Assembly: GCA_036130055.1 (NCBI GenBank) | Contig: JAYYOR010000004.1 | Coordinates: forward strand, 1 to 26,939 | Length of the DNA: 26,939 nt | Source: TMED69 sp036130055 | Lineage (GTDB): Bacteria; Pseudomonadota; Gammaproteobacteria; Ga0077536 | Direction: 5' to 3' | Shown here: in pieces, positions 1 to 7,984 of the stretch | How the letters are laid out: each line of letters begins with the position of its first letter | How positions within the stretch are numbered: position 1 is the first letter of the stretch | Program-made: the position numbers and the translations under genes | The notes under the pieces: model-generated | The model's database searches: none | Told to the model about the DNA's origin: nothing | The model's input: only the letters and a program-made list of their open reading frames with translations

Positions 1-645
1 TTTATTGAATATGTCGGTTCGTTTTTTCCGGTGTTCTTAATCGTTCTTATCATTAGGTCTTTTATAGTTGAACCTTTCAGAATTCCTAGCGGTTCAATGA
101 TTCCTACCCTTGAAATTGGTGATTTTATTGCGGTAAACAAATTTGCTTATGGTGTTAAGCTTCCACTAAATTCACAAACAATTTTCCAAGTTGGCATTCC
201 GGAAAGGGGGGATGTGGTGGTCTTTAAGTTCCCTTTAGATCCAAAAACCCCTTTTATTAAGCGTATTATTGGATTACCAGGCGATTTTGTAACATATGCA
301 AATAAAACTTTGTCTATTAACGGTGAACCAGTGACATACGAACCAGTCGGGTCCTATATTGGAAGTAAATCTATGAGAAAATATACTGGTTTTCAGGAGG
401 TTTCAGAGAATCTTACAGATAAAAGTTACAAAATTCTCTGGGATCCTCAAAGAGATGCTGCGGACTTAGCGTTTGAAGTTCCCAAGGGTCATTATTTTGT
501 TTTAGGAGATAATAGAGACAATAGCAGGGACTCAAGATATTGGGGGTTCGTACCAGAAAAAAATTTAATGGGTAAAGCGTTTTCTATTTGGATGAACTGG
601 GAACGCGGTATTAATTTTGATAGAGTTGGTGAGACTATAAATTAA
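1..645 (+). CDS. lepB: Signal peptidase I (5'-truncated by window edge)
   Basis: Membrane serine protease that cuts signal peptides from secreted proteins on the outer face of the inner membrane. The frame is open from base 1, so the true start and the first membrane segment lie outside the window; the GTG at 31 is internal. The visible part starts in a hydrophobic segment (FLIVLIIRSF). Then come the family boxes: PSGSM with the nucleophile Ser (about residue 32 of the visible part), KRIIGLPGD with the general-base Lys (about 87), and GDNRDNSRDSR near the C-terminus. It is followed 22 bp later by a DUF4845 gene and then rnc, the usual lepB context in gammaproteobacteria. The identification is secure; only the N-terminus is missing. 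Confidence 0.96.
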   Translation, partial: FIEYVGSFFPVFLIVLIIRSFIVEPFRIPSGSMIPTLEIGDFIAVNKFAYGVKLPLNSQTIFQVGIPERGDVVVFKFPLDPKTPFIKRIIGLPGDFVTYANKTLSINGEPVTYEPVGSYIGSKSMRKYTGFQEVSENLTDKSYKILWDPQRDAADLAFEVPKGHYFVLGDNRDNSRDSRYWGFVPEKNLMGKAFSIWMNWERGINFDRVGETIN

Positions 646-667
646 CTAAGTAGAAAAAGGCCTTAAA

Positions 668-1060
668 ATGAGGATTAATGATCTCCCGGCACCATTAGAA
701 AAAGGATTCGGACTCTTTTCGTTGATAGTTGTGCTACCAGCCCTACTATTTGTACTTCTGGTGGGCATGAAATGTTACCCGATTTTACTGGAAAAAATAA
801 AAGTTGATCAAATTTTGTCTTCTGCCGAGTCAAAATCGTTTGAGGCTGGTATGGATGCCAGGAAATTGGCGCTTTATTTGGAGACTCAGTTTCAACTTGA
901 TGGAGTGAATCAATTACGAAGAAAAACGATTGAAAAATTTATCTCGGTAAAAAAGACCAATTTCGGTAAAGAATATACTTTGAACTACCAAATTAACGTG
1001 AAGCTTTTCAATGATTTATCGGTCGTCTATGATTATAATAATTCTATCGTTATACAATAA
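668..1060 (+). CDS. DUF4845 family membrane protein
   Basis: A 130-residue protein of unknown function. A short cytoplasmic N-terminus containing EKGFGLFSL leads into one hydrophobic segment (about residues 15-38), followed by a soluble domain ending in a beta-rich part (INVKLFNDLSVVYDY). That layout, the size and the position between lepB and rnc match the DUF4845 family of beta- and gammaproteobacteria; the call rests mainly on context and architecture. The ATG at 668 follows a purine-rich AAAAAGG at 655-661. It lies 22 bp after lepB and 9 bp before rnc, so it is co-transcribed with them. No catalytic residues can be pointed to. Confidence 0.8.
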   Translation: MRINDLPAPLEKGFGLFSLIVVLPALLFVLLVGMKCYPILLEKIKVDQILSSAESKSFEAGMDARKLALYLETQFQLDGVNQLRRKTIEKFISVKKTNFGKEYTLNYQINVKLFNDLSVVYDYNNSIVIQ

Positions 1061-1069
1061 TTAATTTTC

Positions 1070-1726
1070 ATGATTGATGTGGACCCTATATTCAGACATC
1101 AGTTTAAAAGCAAATCGCTTTTTAAACTTGCCCTCACTCATAGAAGCGCATCAAGACTAAATAACGAAAGACTAGAGTTTCTTGGTGATGCAATCCTCTC
1201 ATCGGTAATCACCGAAGAATTGTTCAATATTTTCCCTCTGGCGAGCGAAGGAGAATTAACTAAAATGCGATCTTCTCTTGTAAATCGGAAAACACTTTCT
1301 GAGTTAGCAATATCTACTAAAATTGAAAATTATCTAATTCTAGGCACAGGTGAAAAGAAGACCGGCGGTTGGCGACGAGTTTCTACTCTTGCAAATGTTT
1401 TTGAAGCAATAATTGGCGCAATATTTCTAGATTCATCTTATGAAAATTGCAGAAACCTAGTAAAAGAGTGTTACAAATCGTCTTTTGAAGAACTAAAAAA
1501 TAGACCCCTACTTAAAGATCCAAAAACAAGATTGCAGGAAAAGCTGCAATCAAAGGGTCTTGGTTTACCAACTTACACCGTTGATTCAATAGAAGGTAAA
1601 GATCATGAAAAAAGATTCGTGGTTACTTGTAAAACGGAGTTATTCCCACCCCAGACTGGTAAAGGGAATTCAAAAAAAAAAGCGGAACAACAGGCTGCAG
1701 AAGCTGTTCTGTTCTTGATTAATTAA
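1070..1726 (+). CDS. rnc: Ribonuclease III
   Basis: Double-strand-specific endoribonuclease that processes rRNA precursors and structured mRNAs. The 218-residue length is close to the 226 of E. coli. The signature NERLEFLGDA covers residues 32-41, giving the metal-binding pair E33 and D40. The second acidic motif reads ANVFEAIIGAIFLD: the Glu is kept, but the position equivalent to E. coli Asp114 is Asn, a change I believe is tolerated in the family. A C-terminal dsRNA-binding domain (from about residue 145) ends in the typical KKKAEQQAAEAVL helix. It sits in the classic rnc-era-recO operon, with era starting 2 bp after its stop. Confidence 0.96.
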   Translation: MIDVDPIFRHQFKSKSLFKLALTHRSASRLNNERLEFLGDAILSSVITEELFNIFPLASEGELTKMRSSLVNRKTLSELAISTKIENYLILGTGEKKTGGWRRVSTLANVFEAIIGAIFLDSSYENCRNLVKECYKSSFEELKNRPLLKDPKTRLQEKLQSKGLGLPTYTVDSIEGKDHEKRFVVTCKTELFPPQTGKGNSKKKAEQQAAEAVLFLIN

Positions 1727-1728
1727 AT

Positions 1729-2616
1729 ATGAAATGCGGGATTTTTTCAATTGTTGGTCGTCCCAACGTTGGCAAATCAACTTTGGTGAATATATTAACT
1801 GAACAGAAAGTAAGCATTACATCGAGAAAACCAAACACAACGAGAACTTCAGTGTTGGGCGTAGCTACCAAAGGAGCAAATCAAATCATATTTGTTGATA
1901 CCCCTGGTTGGCAAAAAAAACCTAAGCGATTACTTGATCGTTATATGAATAGATTTATTGATTGGTCATTTGATCAGGTCGACTGTGTTTTGATGATTTC
2001 AGATGCGAGAAGTTGGCGACACGAAGATAAACTCCTTGCTAAATCGGTCTTGTGCCTATCAACACCTAAGATTCTTATTATCAATAAAATTGATTTGATA
2101 AAAAATAAAGCCAAGTTGCTTACCTATGTAGATAATTTAGAAAAAGATGGATTAATCTTTGATGATTATATATTTATTTCTGCAAAAAAAAAGCAGTCAC
2201 TTGATTCGCTATTAAAAATTGTTACTGGATATTGTCCAAAGCGGGACTTTATTTATGATACTAATACCGTGACGAACAAAACGCTTAATTTTAGAATCAG
2301 CGAGGTTATACGTGAAAAAATGCTCATGTTTCTAGGCGATGAATTACCCTATGAAACTTGCGTGGTAATAGAACAATTTGATGATAGAGAAAAGTTGGTA
2401 AGAATAAATGCTGTCGCATACGTGGAGAGAGACTCACAACGGCTGATTATATTAGGGAAAACTGGCTCATTGATTAAAAAAATTTCTACTAAAGCGAGAT
2501 ATGATATAGAGACATTAGTTGGTAAACAGGTTTACCTTCGGATTTGGGTAAAAGTTGCTGAAAGCTGGTCGGATGATACGGAAAAGTTGAAATTATTCGG
2601 GTTGAAGGGTGGATAG
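1729..2616 (+). CDS. era: GTPase Era
   Basis: Essential GTPase that binds the 3' end of 16S rRNA and helps 30S subunit maturation. The 295 residues carry all expected G motifs: the P-loop GRPNVGKS (about residues 10-17), DTPGW for G3 and NKID for G4. The C-terminal KH RNA-binding domain contains the GKTGSLIKKI loop. Length matches E. coli Era (301). The ATG is 2 bp after rnc, and the stop overlaps the GTG start of recO by one base (TAGTG), so translation of the two is probably coupled. Confidence 0.97.
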   Translation: MKCGIFSIVGRPNVGKSTLVNILTEQKVSITSRKPNTTRTSVLGVATKGANQIIFVDTPGWQKKPKRLLDRYMNRFIDWSFDQVDCVLMISDARSWRHEDKLLAKSVLCLSTPKILIINKIDLIKNKAKLLTYVDNLEKDGLIFDDYIFISAKKKQSLDSLLKIVTGYCPKRDFIYDTNTVTNKTLNFRISEVIREKMLMFLGDELPYETCVVIEQFDDREKLVRINAVAYVERDSQRLIILGKTGSLIKKISTKARYDIETLVGKQVYLRIWVKVAESWSDDTEKLKLFGLKGG

Positions 2617-3299
2617 TGGAAGGTTTTATTATTCATCAACGAAAGTTTAAAGAAACTAGTCTTTTTCTTGAGTTATTCACTCGATGTAAAGGACGTTTTT
2701 CTGCGCTTGCAAAAGGAGCGAATCGCACGAAATCAATTTTAGGAATGGATTTACAACCCTCGCGGTTGCTAAAGTTTGAAGTTCATGAGAAAACCTCAAT
2801 TCCACTCCTAAAATCAGCTGAATTAATTAAGGATTACCATGTGCCCCTGGGTTTGAGAATGTTTTCTATTTTTTATATCAACGAGCTCATATATAAGGGG
2901 CTCCAAAAACAAGATAGCGCCCCCATTATATTTGACAGTTATATGCTAGCATTGCAACAAATTTCTAAACTGGAATCGTGTTTGGAGACAGTGTTAAGAA
3001 ATTTCGAATATTCTTTTCTGTGTTCGTCGGGGGTTATAGCAAATTTAAATGTCACGAATACGGGTGAAGAAGTATTAGCTACAGATAAATATGAAGTCAT
3101 TCCAGATAGTGGGGTCTTCAAATATTCAGGAAACTCGGGTTTCCCTTTGCATGGAAGCACGTTATTACAACTGAGTAAAGGGGAAAGTCTAGATGAGATT
3201 GGCTTGAGGGAGTCAAAATATATGATGAGGCGTTTAATAGAACATTTTTTGGGAGGTCAAGAACTTGCTACTCGAAACTTATTTAAACCAAAAGGTTAA
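2616..3299 (+). CDS. recO: DNA repair protein RecO
   Basis: Recombination mediator that works with RecR to load RecA on SSB-coated single-stranded DNA and to anneal strands. The 227-residue protein has the N-terminal OB-fold typical of the family (FIIHQRKFKETSLFLELFT, then GRFSALAKGAN) and a helical C-terminal part. It lacks the four-cysteine zinc motif seen in some RecO proteins, as does E. coli RecO. The start is a GTG overlapping the era stop codon by one base. That start keeps the conserved N-terminal strand intact. Divergent in sequence, but the operon position makes the call firm. Confidence 0.9.
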   Translation: MEGFIIHQRKFKETSLFLELFTRCKGRFSALAKGANRTKSILGMDLQPSRLLKFEVHEKTSIPLLKSAELIKDYHVPLGLRMFSIFYINELIYKGLQKQDSAPIIFDSYMLALQQISKLESCLETVLRNFEYSFLCSSGVIANLNVTNTGEEVLATDKYEVIPDSGVFKYSGNSGFPLHGSTLLQLSKGESLDEIGLRESKYMMRRLIEHFLGGQELATRNLFKPKG

Positions 3300-3304
3300 A
3301 AATT

Positions 3305-4033
3305 ATGACAAATGAAGATTATCCTTTATTACTAGGAGTTAATATTGACCATGTAGCGACTTTGCGACAAGCGAGACTTTCTTCATATCCATCAGTTTCT
3401 CAAGCGGCTTTTGATGCACTAGAGGCAGGTGCTGATTACATAACAATCCATCTGAGAGAAGATCGCAGACATATTCAAGACAGTGATTTAAAAGAGCTTA
3501 TTCGCAATAAAGTAAAGATTAACCTTGAAATTTGCCCATCAGACGAGATGATTGCCATAGCATTAGAAAATCGTCCTGACTTTTGCTGTTTAGTCCCTGA
3601 AAAACGTCAGGAACTTACGACGGAGGGCGGTTTAGATTTAATTAATAATTTTGATCAAATACAATCAGCGGTAGCTTCCTTGCAACAAGAAAACATAAGT
3701 GTTTCCCTATTTATTGAGCCAGTTAAAAAATTTATTCAAGCTGCTAAAAAACTCAATGCTCCGATTGTTGAGCTTCACACGGGCAATTACGCCAATAAAT
3801 CTGGAGAAGCACAGTATGATGAATTGATGAAAATTAAAGATGCTGCAGAATTTGCAAAAGCAAAGCATTTAACGGTAAATGCTGGACATGGACTTGATTA
3901 CTCTAACGTAGCACCAGTAGCAAATATCTCAGATTTAAGTGAATTAAATATAGGACATTCTATTATAAGCAGATCTATCTCTGTCGGCTTGAAGAAAGCG
4001 GTTGCCGAGATGAAAATTCTTATACAAAGATAG
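3305..4033 (+). CDS. pdxJ: Pyridoxine 5'-phosphate synthase
   Basis: Last step of de novo vitamin B6 synthesis: condenses 1-deoxyxylulose 5-phosphate with 3-amino-2-oxopropyl phosphate to pyridoxine 5'-phosphate, in the cytoplasm. The 242 residues match the E. coli length (243). Hallmarks are GVNIDHVATLRQAR near the N-terminus, HLREDRRHI, the NLEICPS strand, and VNAGHGLDYSN near the C-terminus, which holds the phosphate-binding loop. It lies 5 bp after recO and 3 bp before acpS, the same recO-pdxJ-acpS order as in E. coli. Confidence 0.97.
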   Translation: MTNEDYPLLLGVNIDHVATLRQARLSSYPSVSQAAFDALEAGADYITIHLREDRRHIQDSDLKELIRNKVKINLEICPSDEMIAIALENRPDFCCLVPEKRQELTTEGGLDLINNFDQIQSAVASLQQENISVSLFIEPVKKFIQAAKKLNAPIVELHTGNYANKSGEAQYDELMKIKDAAEFAKAKHLTVNAGHGLDYSNVAPVANISDLSELNIGHSIISRSISVGLKKAVAEMKILIQR

Positions 4034-4036
4034 ATT

Positions 4037-4417
4037 ATGGTTATAGGGATTGGAACCGATATAGTCGATTATTCTAGGATATCAAGATTAAACTATAAAT
4101 TCGGAATTAAGTTTGCAAAGAAGATTCTCAGTGAGTCTGAGTATTTATTTTTTCAAAATCTAGCCAAGAAGAAGCAAGTTCAGTACCTGGCAAATTGCTT
4201 TGCGGCTAAAGAGTCCACGGCAAAAGCTCTTGGAACCGGTTTTAGTAATGGAGTTAGAATTGTAGACATTAAACTTTCTTACGATTACTTGGGTTGCCCT
4301 AATATTACTCTCGTAAATCGTGCTGCTATAATATTTTCAAAGAAGGGAGCCTCGCAAATCAATATCAGCATTAGCCATGAGAAAAAACTCACGATCGCCT
4401 TTGTAATAATTTCTTAA
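4037..4417 (+). CDS. acpS: Holo-[acyl-carrier-protein] synthase
   Basis: Transfers 4'-phosphopantetheine from coenzyme A to the serine of acyl carrier protein, activating it for fatty-acid synthesis. The 126-residue length equals that of E. coli AcpS. Magnesium-binding residues are visible: D8 in IGIGTDIVD and E59 in FAAKES. The C-terminal ISISHEKKLTIAFVI strand pair is typical. Its substrate AcpP is encoded in this window at 12596. It is the last gene of the lepB-acpS operon and converges with rne, 33 bp away; no strong terminator is visible in that gap. Confidence 0.96.
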   Translation: MVIGIGTDIVDYSRISRLNYKFGIKFAKKILSESEYLFFQNLAKKKQVQYLANCFAAKESTAKALGTGFSNGVRIVDIKLSYDYLGCPNITLVNRAAIIFSKKGASQINISISHEKKLTIAFVIIS

Positions 4418-4450
4418 TAAAAGCAGATTCCTGTATGAAAAAATACTTTA

Positions 4451-6589
4451 TTAGTCACTTGTGTCACTAACTTTAGAAATTGCATCCTGGGTGTGTGTTT
4501 GGTTTGCGCTAGTTTCATCATAATTTTGTGGCCTGTTTTTATTCTTATCTTCTGAGGCATTTCTAACCTCTGCCACCTCATGATGAGATTGAGTCTCTTT
4601 TTCAGATTCTTTCAAATTGAATCGATCGTTCGGTTGCTGGGAAGAAACATTTGAAATTTTTCGAGACGAAACCTTATGATTTTGCCCTTCGTTTTTCCTG
4701 TGACTGATTTCGTCGCCGTTTGGTTTGTCATATCTCCGATTATTGCTACGTTTTTTACGATTTACATCGCGGTTACCTGCTTCAGAGGAGCGGGAGTTAC
4801 GATCATTTCTATATCTATCATTTCGTTTGGTTTCTCTACTATTCTTATAACTTTGATTTCTGCCGCGAAAATTTTTTTTATGTCGGTTATGGTATCTTTT
4901 TTTTGGTCTTCTGTTGAGTTTTCGCCCTAGAAGCCAATTAAAAAACCTAGCGAAAATTGACGGATTCAATTGCTTCTTTTTATGATGCGGTCTGATATTG
5001 GATATGTCTTTGACTGCAGCTTCGGGATTTTTTGTTTCTTGAGTTACCGAATCGAATGTATCGGCGACATCTGTCTTTGGCAATAACTCGAAGCTCTCGA
5101 TTTTTTTTAAATTTGATTCTTGGCTTTTAACTCGCTGAATTTCATAGTGTGGTGTCTGTATGTTCGGGTTGGGAACTAAAATTATTTTAACTTTTTGTCT
5201 AGTTTCAATACCGATAATATCTAATCGTTTCTCATTTGTAAGGAAGGTCGCTACATCTAAAGAAGTGAGAGCCATGACCTTTGAAGTCCCATTTTTCATC
5301 GCTTCTTCCTCAATAAGTCGAAGAATGCTTAAAGCAGTTGATTTTATGGTTCTTATCGAACCAATACCACTACATCGAGGACAGACTTCTTGGCTGCTCT
5401 CTGCGAGAGACGGTCTTAATCTTTGTCGGCTTAGCTCAAGTAAACCAAAATTAGAAATTTTGCCGATTTGAACTCTTGCCCTGTCTATTCTTACCGAATC
5501 TTTAAGTCTAGACTCCACAGAACGTTGATTCTTTGTGTTTAACATGTCGATAAAATCTACCACTACTAGCCCGCCAAGATCCCGGAGACGAAGTTGCCTT
5601 CCTATTTCGTCAGCAGCTTCTAAATTTGTTTTGTGGGCCGTCTCTTCAATATCCCCACCCTGAGTAGCTTTGCCGGAGTTTATGTCTATTGTAGTGAGAG
5701 CTTCGGTAGTTTCAATAACAATTGAGCCGCCGCTATGTAGATTCACCGTTCTACTAAAAGCGGATTCGATTTGACTTTCGATCTGATATCTTGTGAAAAG
5801 CGGAACACTTTCTGTATGTAGCCTTAAAAGAGAAAGATTGTGGGGCATTACTTGTTCCACAAAATTTTTTGCAACGTCATAGGACTCTTGCTCGTCAATG
5901 ACGATTTCAGAGATATCTTTTCTGAGATAATCTCTAATGGCTCTTATTATTACATTACGTTCCTGATATAGAAGTATTGGCGCACTTTTTTCGTCAGAGG
6001 CATTTTTTATTGCCTCCCACAAGGTGACTAAATAATCCAAGTCCCATTGTAAGTCTTCGTAAGATTTTCCAACCCCAGCTGTTCTCAAAATGAGGCCAAA
6101 ATCCTCAGGAACTGCAAGCTGAGCCATAGCCATTTTAGCGTTCTCTCTGTCCTCTCCTTCGATTTGTCGGGAGACTCCAGAGGTTCTTGGGCTATGGGGC
6201 ATAGCGACCAAATATCTTCCGGCAAGACTGACGAAAGAGGTAAGTGCAGCTCCTTTTGTCCCGCGTTCCTCTTTTTCAACCTGAATAATGATATCGGTTC
6301 CATCGTTCACGATATCTTTGATGCCTTGTCTAGAACTCGATTTATAGTTTTTATTGAAGTAAATTTTTGAGATTTCTTTGAGTGGTAGAAATCCGTGCCT
6401 TGATGCACCAAAGTCCACGAATGCTGCTTCGAGACTGGGTTCTGTCCTTACAATTCTCGCTTTATAAATATTTGATTTTTTTTGACTGCGATTTGTAGCT
6501 TCAATGTCTAAATCGTATAATTTTTGGCCATCTACAAGAGCGACACGTAGTTCTTCTGCCTGTGTCGCATTAACTAACATTCTTTTCAT
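4451..6589 (-). CDS. rne: Ribonuclease E
   Basis: Main endoribonuclease for mRNA decay and for rRNA/tRNA maturation, usually the scaffold of the degradosome. The catalytic half is complete and numbered almost as in E. coli: S1 domain from about residue 35, catalytic D302 (TTIDINSGKA) and D345 (VVVDFIDM), and the zinc-link CPRC with C403 and C406. At 712 residues it is shorter than the 1061 of E. coli. The C-terminal part has a hydrophobic/basic stretch (IFARFFNWLLGRKL, a likely membrane-targeting helix) followed by a long Arg/Lys/Asn-rich, low-complexity RNA-binding tail. RNase G is ruled out by this tail. Start: ATG at 6589 with an AAGGGA site upstream. The long leader suggests autoregulation. 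Confidence 0.95.
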   Translation of the reverse strand: MKRMLVNATQAEELRVALVDGQKLYDLDIEATNRSQKKSNIYKARIVRTEPSLEAAFVDFGASRHGFLPLKEISKIYFNKNYKSSSRQGIKDIVNDGTDIIIQVEKEERGTKGAALTSFVSLAGRYLVAMPHSPRTSGVSRQIEGEDRENAKMAMAQLAVPEDFGLILRTAGVGKSYEDLQWDLDYLVTLWEAIKNASDEKSAPILLYQERNVIIRAIRDYLRKDISEIVIDEQESYDVAKNFVEQVMPHNLSLLRLHTESVPLFTRYQIESQIESAFSRTVNLHSGGSIVIETTEALTTIDINSGKATQGGDIEETAHKTNLEAADEIGRQLRLRDLGGLVVVDFIDMLNTKNQRSVESRLKDSVRIDRARVQIGKISNFGLLELSRQRLRPSLAESSQEVCPRCSGIGSIRTIKSTALSILRLIEEEAMKNGTSKVMALTSLDVATFLTNEKRLDIIGIETRQKVKIILVPNPNIQTPHYEIQRVKSQESNLKKIESFELLPKTDVADTFDSVTQETKNPEAAVKDISNIRPHHKKKQLNPSIFARFFNWLLGRKLNRRPKKRYHNRHKKNFRGRNQSYKNSRETKRNDRYRNDRNSRSSEAGNRDVNRKKRSNNRRYDKPNGDEISHRKNEGQNHKVSSRKISNVSSQQPNDRFNLKESEKETQSHHEVAEVRNASEDKNKNRPQNYDETSANQTHTQDAISKVSDTSD

Positions 6590-6674
6590 TTTTAAAATCC
6601 CTTCAACTCAAGGCCTACCTTACCTCCCTATCTCCGAAAGGTGTCAGGTGCAGGTTTACCACCTCTGAGTCGTT

Positions 6675-6697
6675 TTCAAAAGTTAGCAACTTTTGAA
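6675..6697 (-). promoter_or_regulatory. Perfect 10-bp-stem hairpin in rne leader
   Basis: Arms TTCAAAAGTT and AACTTTTGAA are perfect complements around a 3-nt loop. In rne mRNA this hairpin would lie about 85-108 nt upstream of the start codon, next to a second hairpin at 6712-6733. It may be an RNase E feedback element or, as DNA, a protein-binding palindrome. Confidence 0.45.
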
Positions 6698-6948
6698 TAA
6701 AATTAATATTTTACTGGTTGCAAAAGGCCAGTAGTAATTCATTGCAATCTTTCATCCGGGTTTATTTTTCCCTACTCTGGGTATATTTACCCCTATTAAA
6801 AATAAGTCAGCTGGTTACATACTTTTGCAAATTGACCATTAATCTGACTTTGGCGCTGTTTACATCCTATTTTCTTAGCTATCATAAACGTTGTCTGTTT
6901 AGTCTGAGTAACTAATTTATGGCTTTTCGCCATTGCCCGCCTTTGAAG

Positions 6949-6977
6949 AATATAACAATCTTCAATCATTCGGGCAA
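6949..6977 (-). promoter_or_regulatory. Predicted sigma-70 promoter of rne
   Basis: On the minus strand, -35 TTGCCC (6977-6972), a 17-bp spacer and -10 TATATT (6954-6949, 5 of 6 consensus bases). The expected start site is near 6942. The promoter sits inside a nested inverted repeat: arms 6933-6939 and 6971-6977 (7 bp), with inner arms 6943-6949 and 6959-6965 (7 bp). Confidence 0.5.
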
Positions 6978-7009
6978 ATTTAATATAAACAAAGTGGTTT
7001 ATCTATGTG

Positions 7010-7966
7010 ATGCCCAAAAGATCAGAGATGAAAGATAGCTTCAAAATAAATAGAGAAGATGATGGAAAAAGATTCGATAACTTATTGATAAAAATATGTA
7101 AAAATATACCAAAATCGTTAATTTATCGATTAGTTAGAAAAGGTCAAATTAGGCTAAATGGCAAAAAGGTTAAGGTTTCGGATCGAGTTCAGGAGACTGA
7201 TTTGGTCGAACTTCCGGGTAATTTAATCGGCAGAAAAACTTTAGGACAAGCTCCGTTTTGGTTAAAAAAGCTCGTTAGCGACTCCTTTGTTTATGAGGAT
7301 GAAAAAGTTATAGTTTTGGATAAACCTTCCGGTGTTCCAAGTCACGGGGGAACTAAGCTCGAATTCGGCGTAATAGAGACGGTCAGGCAAATAAAGGACA
7401 GCTGTCCTCGAATTGACCTTGTGCATAGACTAGATAGGGCAACATCGGGTTGTTTGATAATGACTAAGAATCCTTTGCTACTTAGGAATATGCATAAATT
7501 CTGGAACTCTGATAAGGTCTCTAAAATATATACAGCTCTAGTTTCAGGAGTTGTGACATCTGAATTGTCGGAGGTAAAGTCGAATTTAAAAATTGACCGG
7601 CGTGATAAGATTCGTAAAAACGAGCCGTCTAGTTCTGCAAATGCAAAATATAGCGAGACCGAGATAATTGATAAAATACCGATTTCCAAAAAATTTACAC
7701 TTTTAAAATTATCTTTAAAAACGGGTAGAATGCATCAAATTCGGTCGCAGTTCTCCCATATTGGGCATCCTATTATTGGTGACCAAATTTATGGTAATAG
7801 AGAATTCAATACTTTGTGTAAGTTGCATGGATTAGCGAGAATGTTCCTACATTGTTCATCTATATCAATTGAAATGAATGAATATAAGTTATCTGTCAAT
7901 TGCAACCTGCCAAAAGAACTTACTATGTTTTTAGATCGGGTGAGTCGAAATCAAACCAATGATTAA
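7010..7966 (+). CDS. rluC: 23S rRNA pseudouridine synthase RluC
   Basis: Converts specific uridines of 23S rRNA to pseudouridine (955, 2504 and 2580 in E. coli). An N-terminal S4 domain (about residues 15-70, with PKSLIYRLVRKGQIRLNGKK) precedes the RluA-type catalytic domain. The catalytic Asp is in HRLDRATSG (about residue 142; E. coli Asp144), and GRMHQIR closes the active site. The start is uncertain: GTG 7007, ATG 7010 and ATG 7028 are all in frame and none has a clear ribosome-binding site. I chose the first ATG. It is divergent from rne and 18 bp before sppA. RluC rather than RluD is favoured by the S4 domain and the rne neighbourhood. Confidence 0.93.
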   Translation: MPKRSEMKDSFKINREDDGKRFDNLLIKICKNIPKSLIYRLVRKGQIRLNGKKVKVSDRVQETDLVELPGNLIGRKTLGQAPFWLKKLVSDSFVYEDEKVIVLDKPSGVPSHGGTKLEFGVIETVRQIKDSCPRIDLVHRLDRATSGCLIMTKNPLLLRNMHKFWNSDKVSKIYTALVSGVVTSELSEVKSNLKIDRRDKIRKNEPSSSANAKYSETEIIDKIPISKKFTLLKLSLKTGRMHQIRSQFSHIGHPIIGDQIYGNREFNTLCKLHGLARMFLHCSSISIEMNEYKLSVNCNLPKELTMFLDRVSRNQTND

Positions 7967-7984
7967 AAGGGAGTTAGAAAAATC

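Larger units (their letters stand above)
6590..7006 (-). promoter_or_regulatory. Gene-free region: rne leader between divergent rne and rluC
   Basis: 417 bp without a convincing gene. Read on the minus strand it looks like the 5' leader of rne. From the predicted start site near 6942 the untranslated leader would be about 350 nt, close to the 361 nt known for E. coli rne, where leader hairpins let RNase E control its own mRNA. Hairpins seen: stems 6712-6717/6728-6733 (loop 10 nt) and 6675-6684/6688-6697 (loop 3 nt). A purine-rich GGGAGGT lies further down. That this leader is a functional counterpart of the E. coli one is inference; the sequence itself is not similar by eye. Confidence 0.55.

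Noticed and set aside
1357..1440. Loss of an RNase III catalytic Asp (ANVFEA in place of ADTVEA)
   Set aside because: The essential Glu is kept and Asn occurs at this place in other RNase III proteins as far as I recall, so inactivation is not supported.
4416..4450. Terminator between acpS and rne
   Set aside because: Only a 7-bp A/T-only repeat (TAATAAA/TTTATTA) is present, too weak to call in such AT-rich DNA.
4676..4930. Hydrophobic open frames opposite the 3' part of rne
   Set aside because: They are antisense shadows of the Arg/Lys/Asn-rich RNase E tail, with no ribosome-binding site and low-complexity protein.
6718..6915. 65-residue open frame inside the rne leader
   Set aside because: No recognisable protein, no ribosome-binding site, and it lies opposite the predicted rne transcript.
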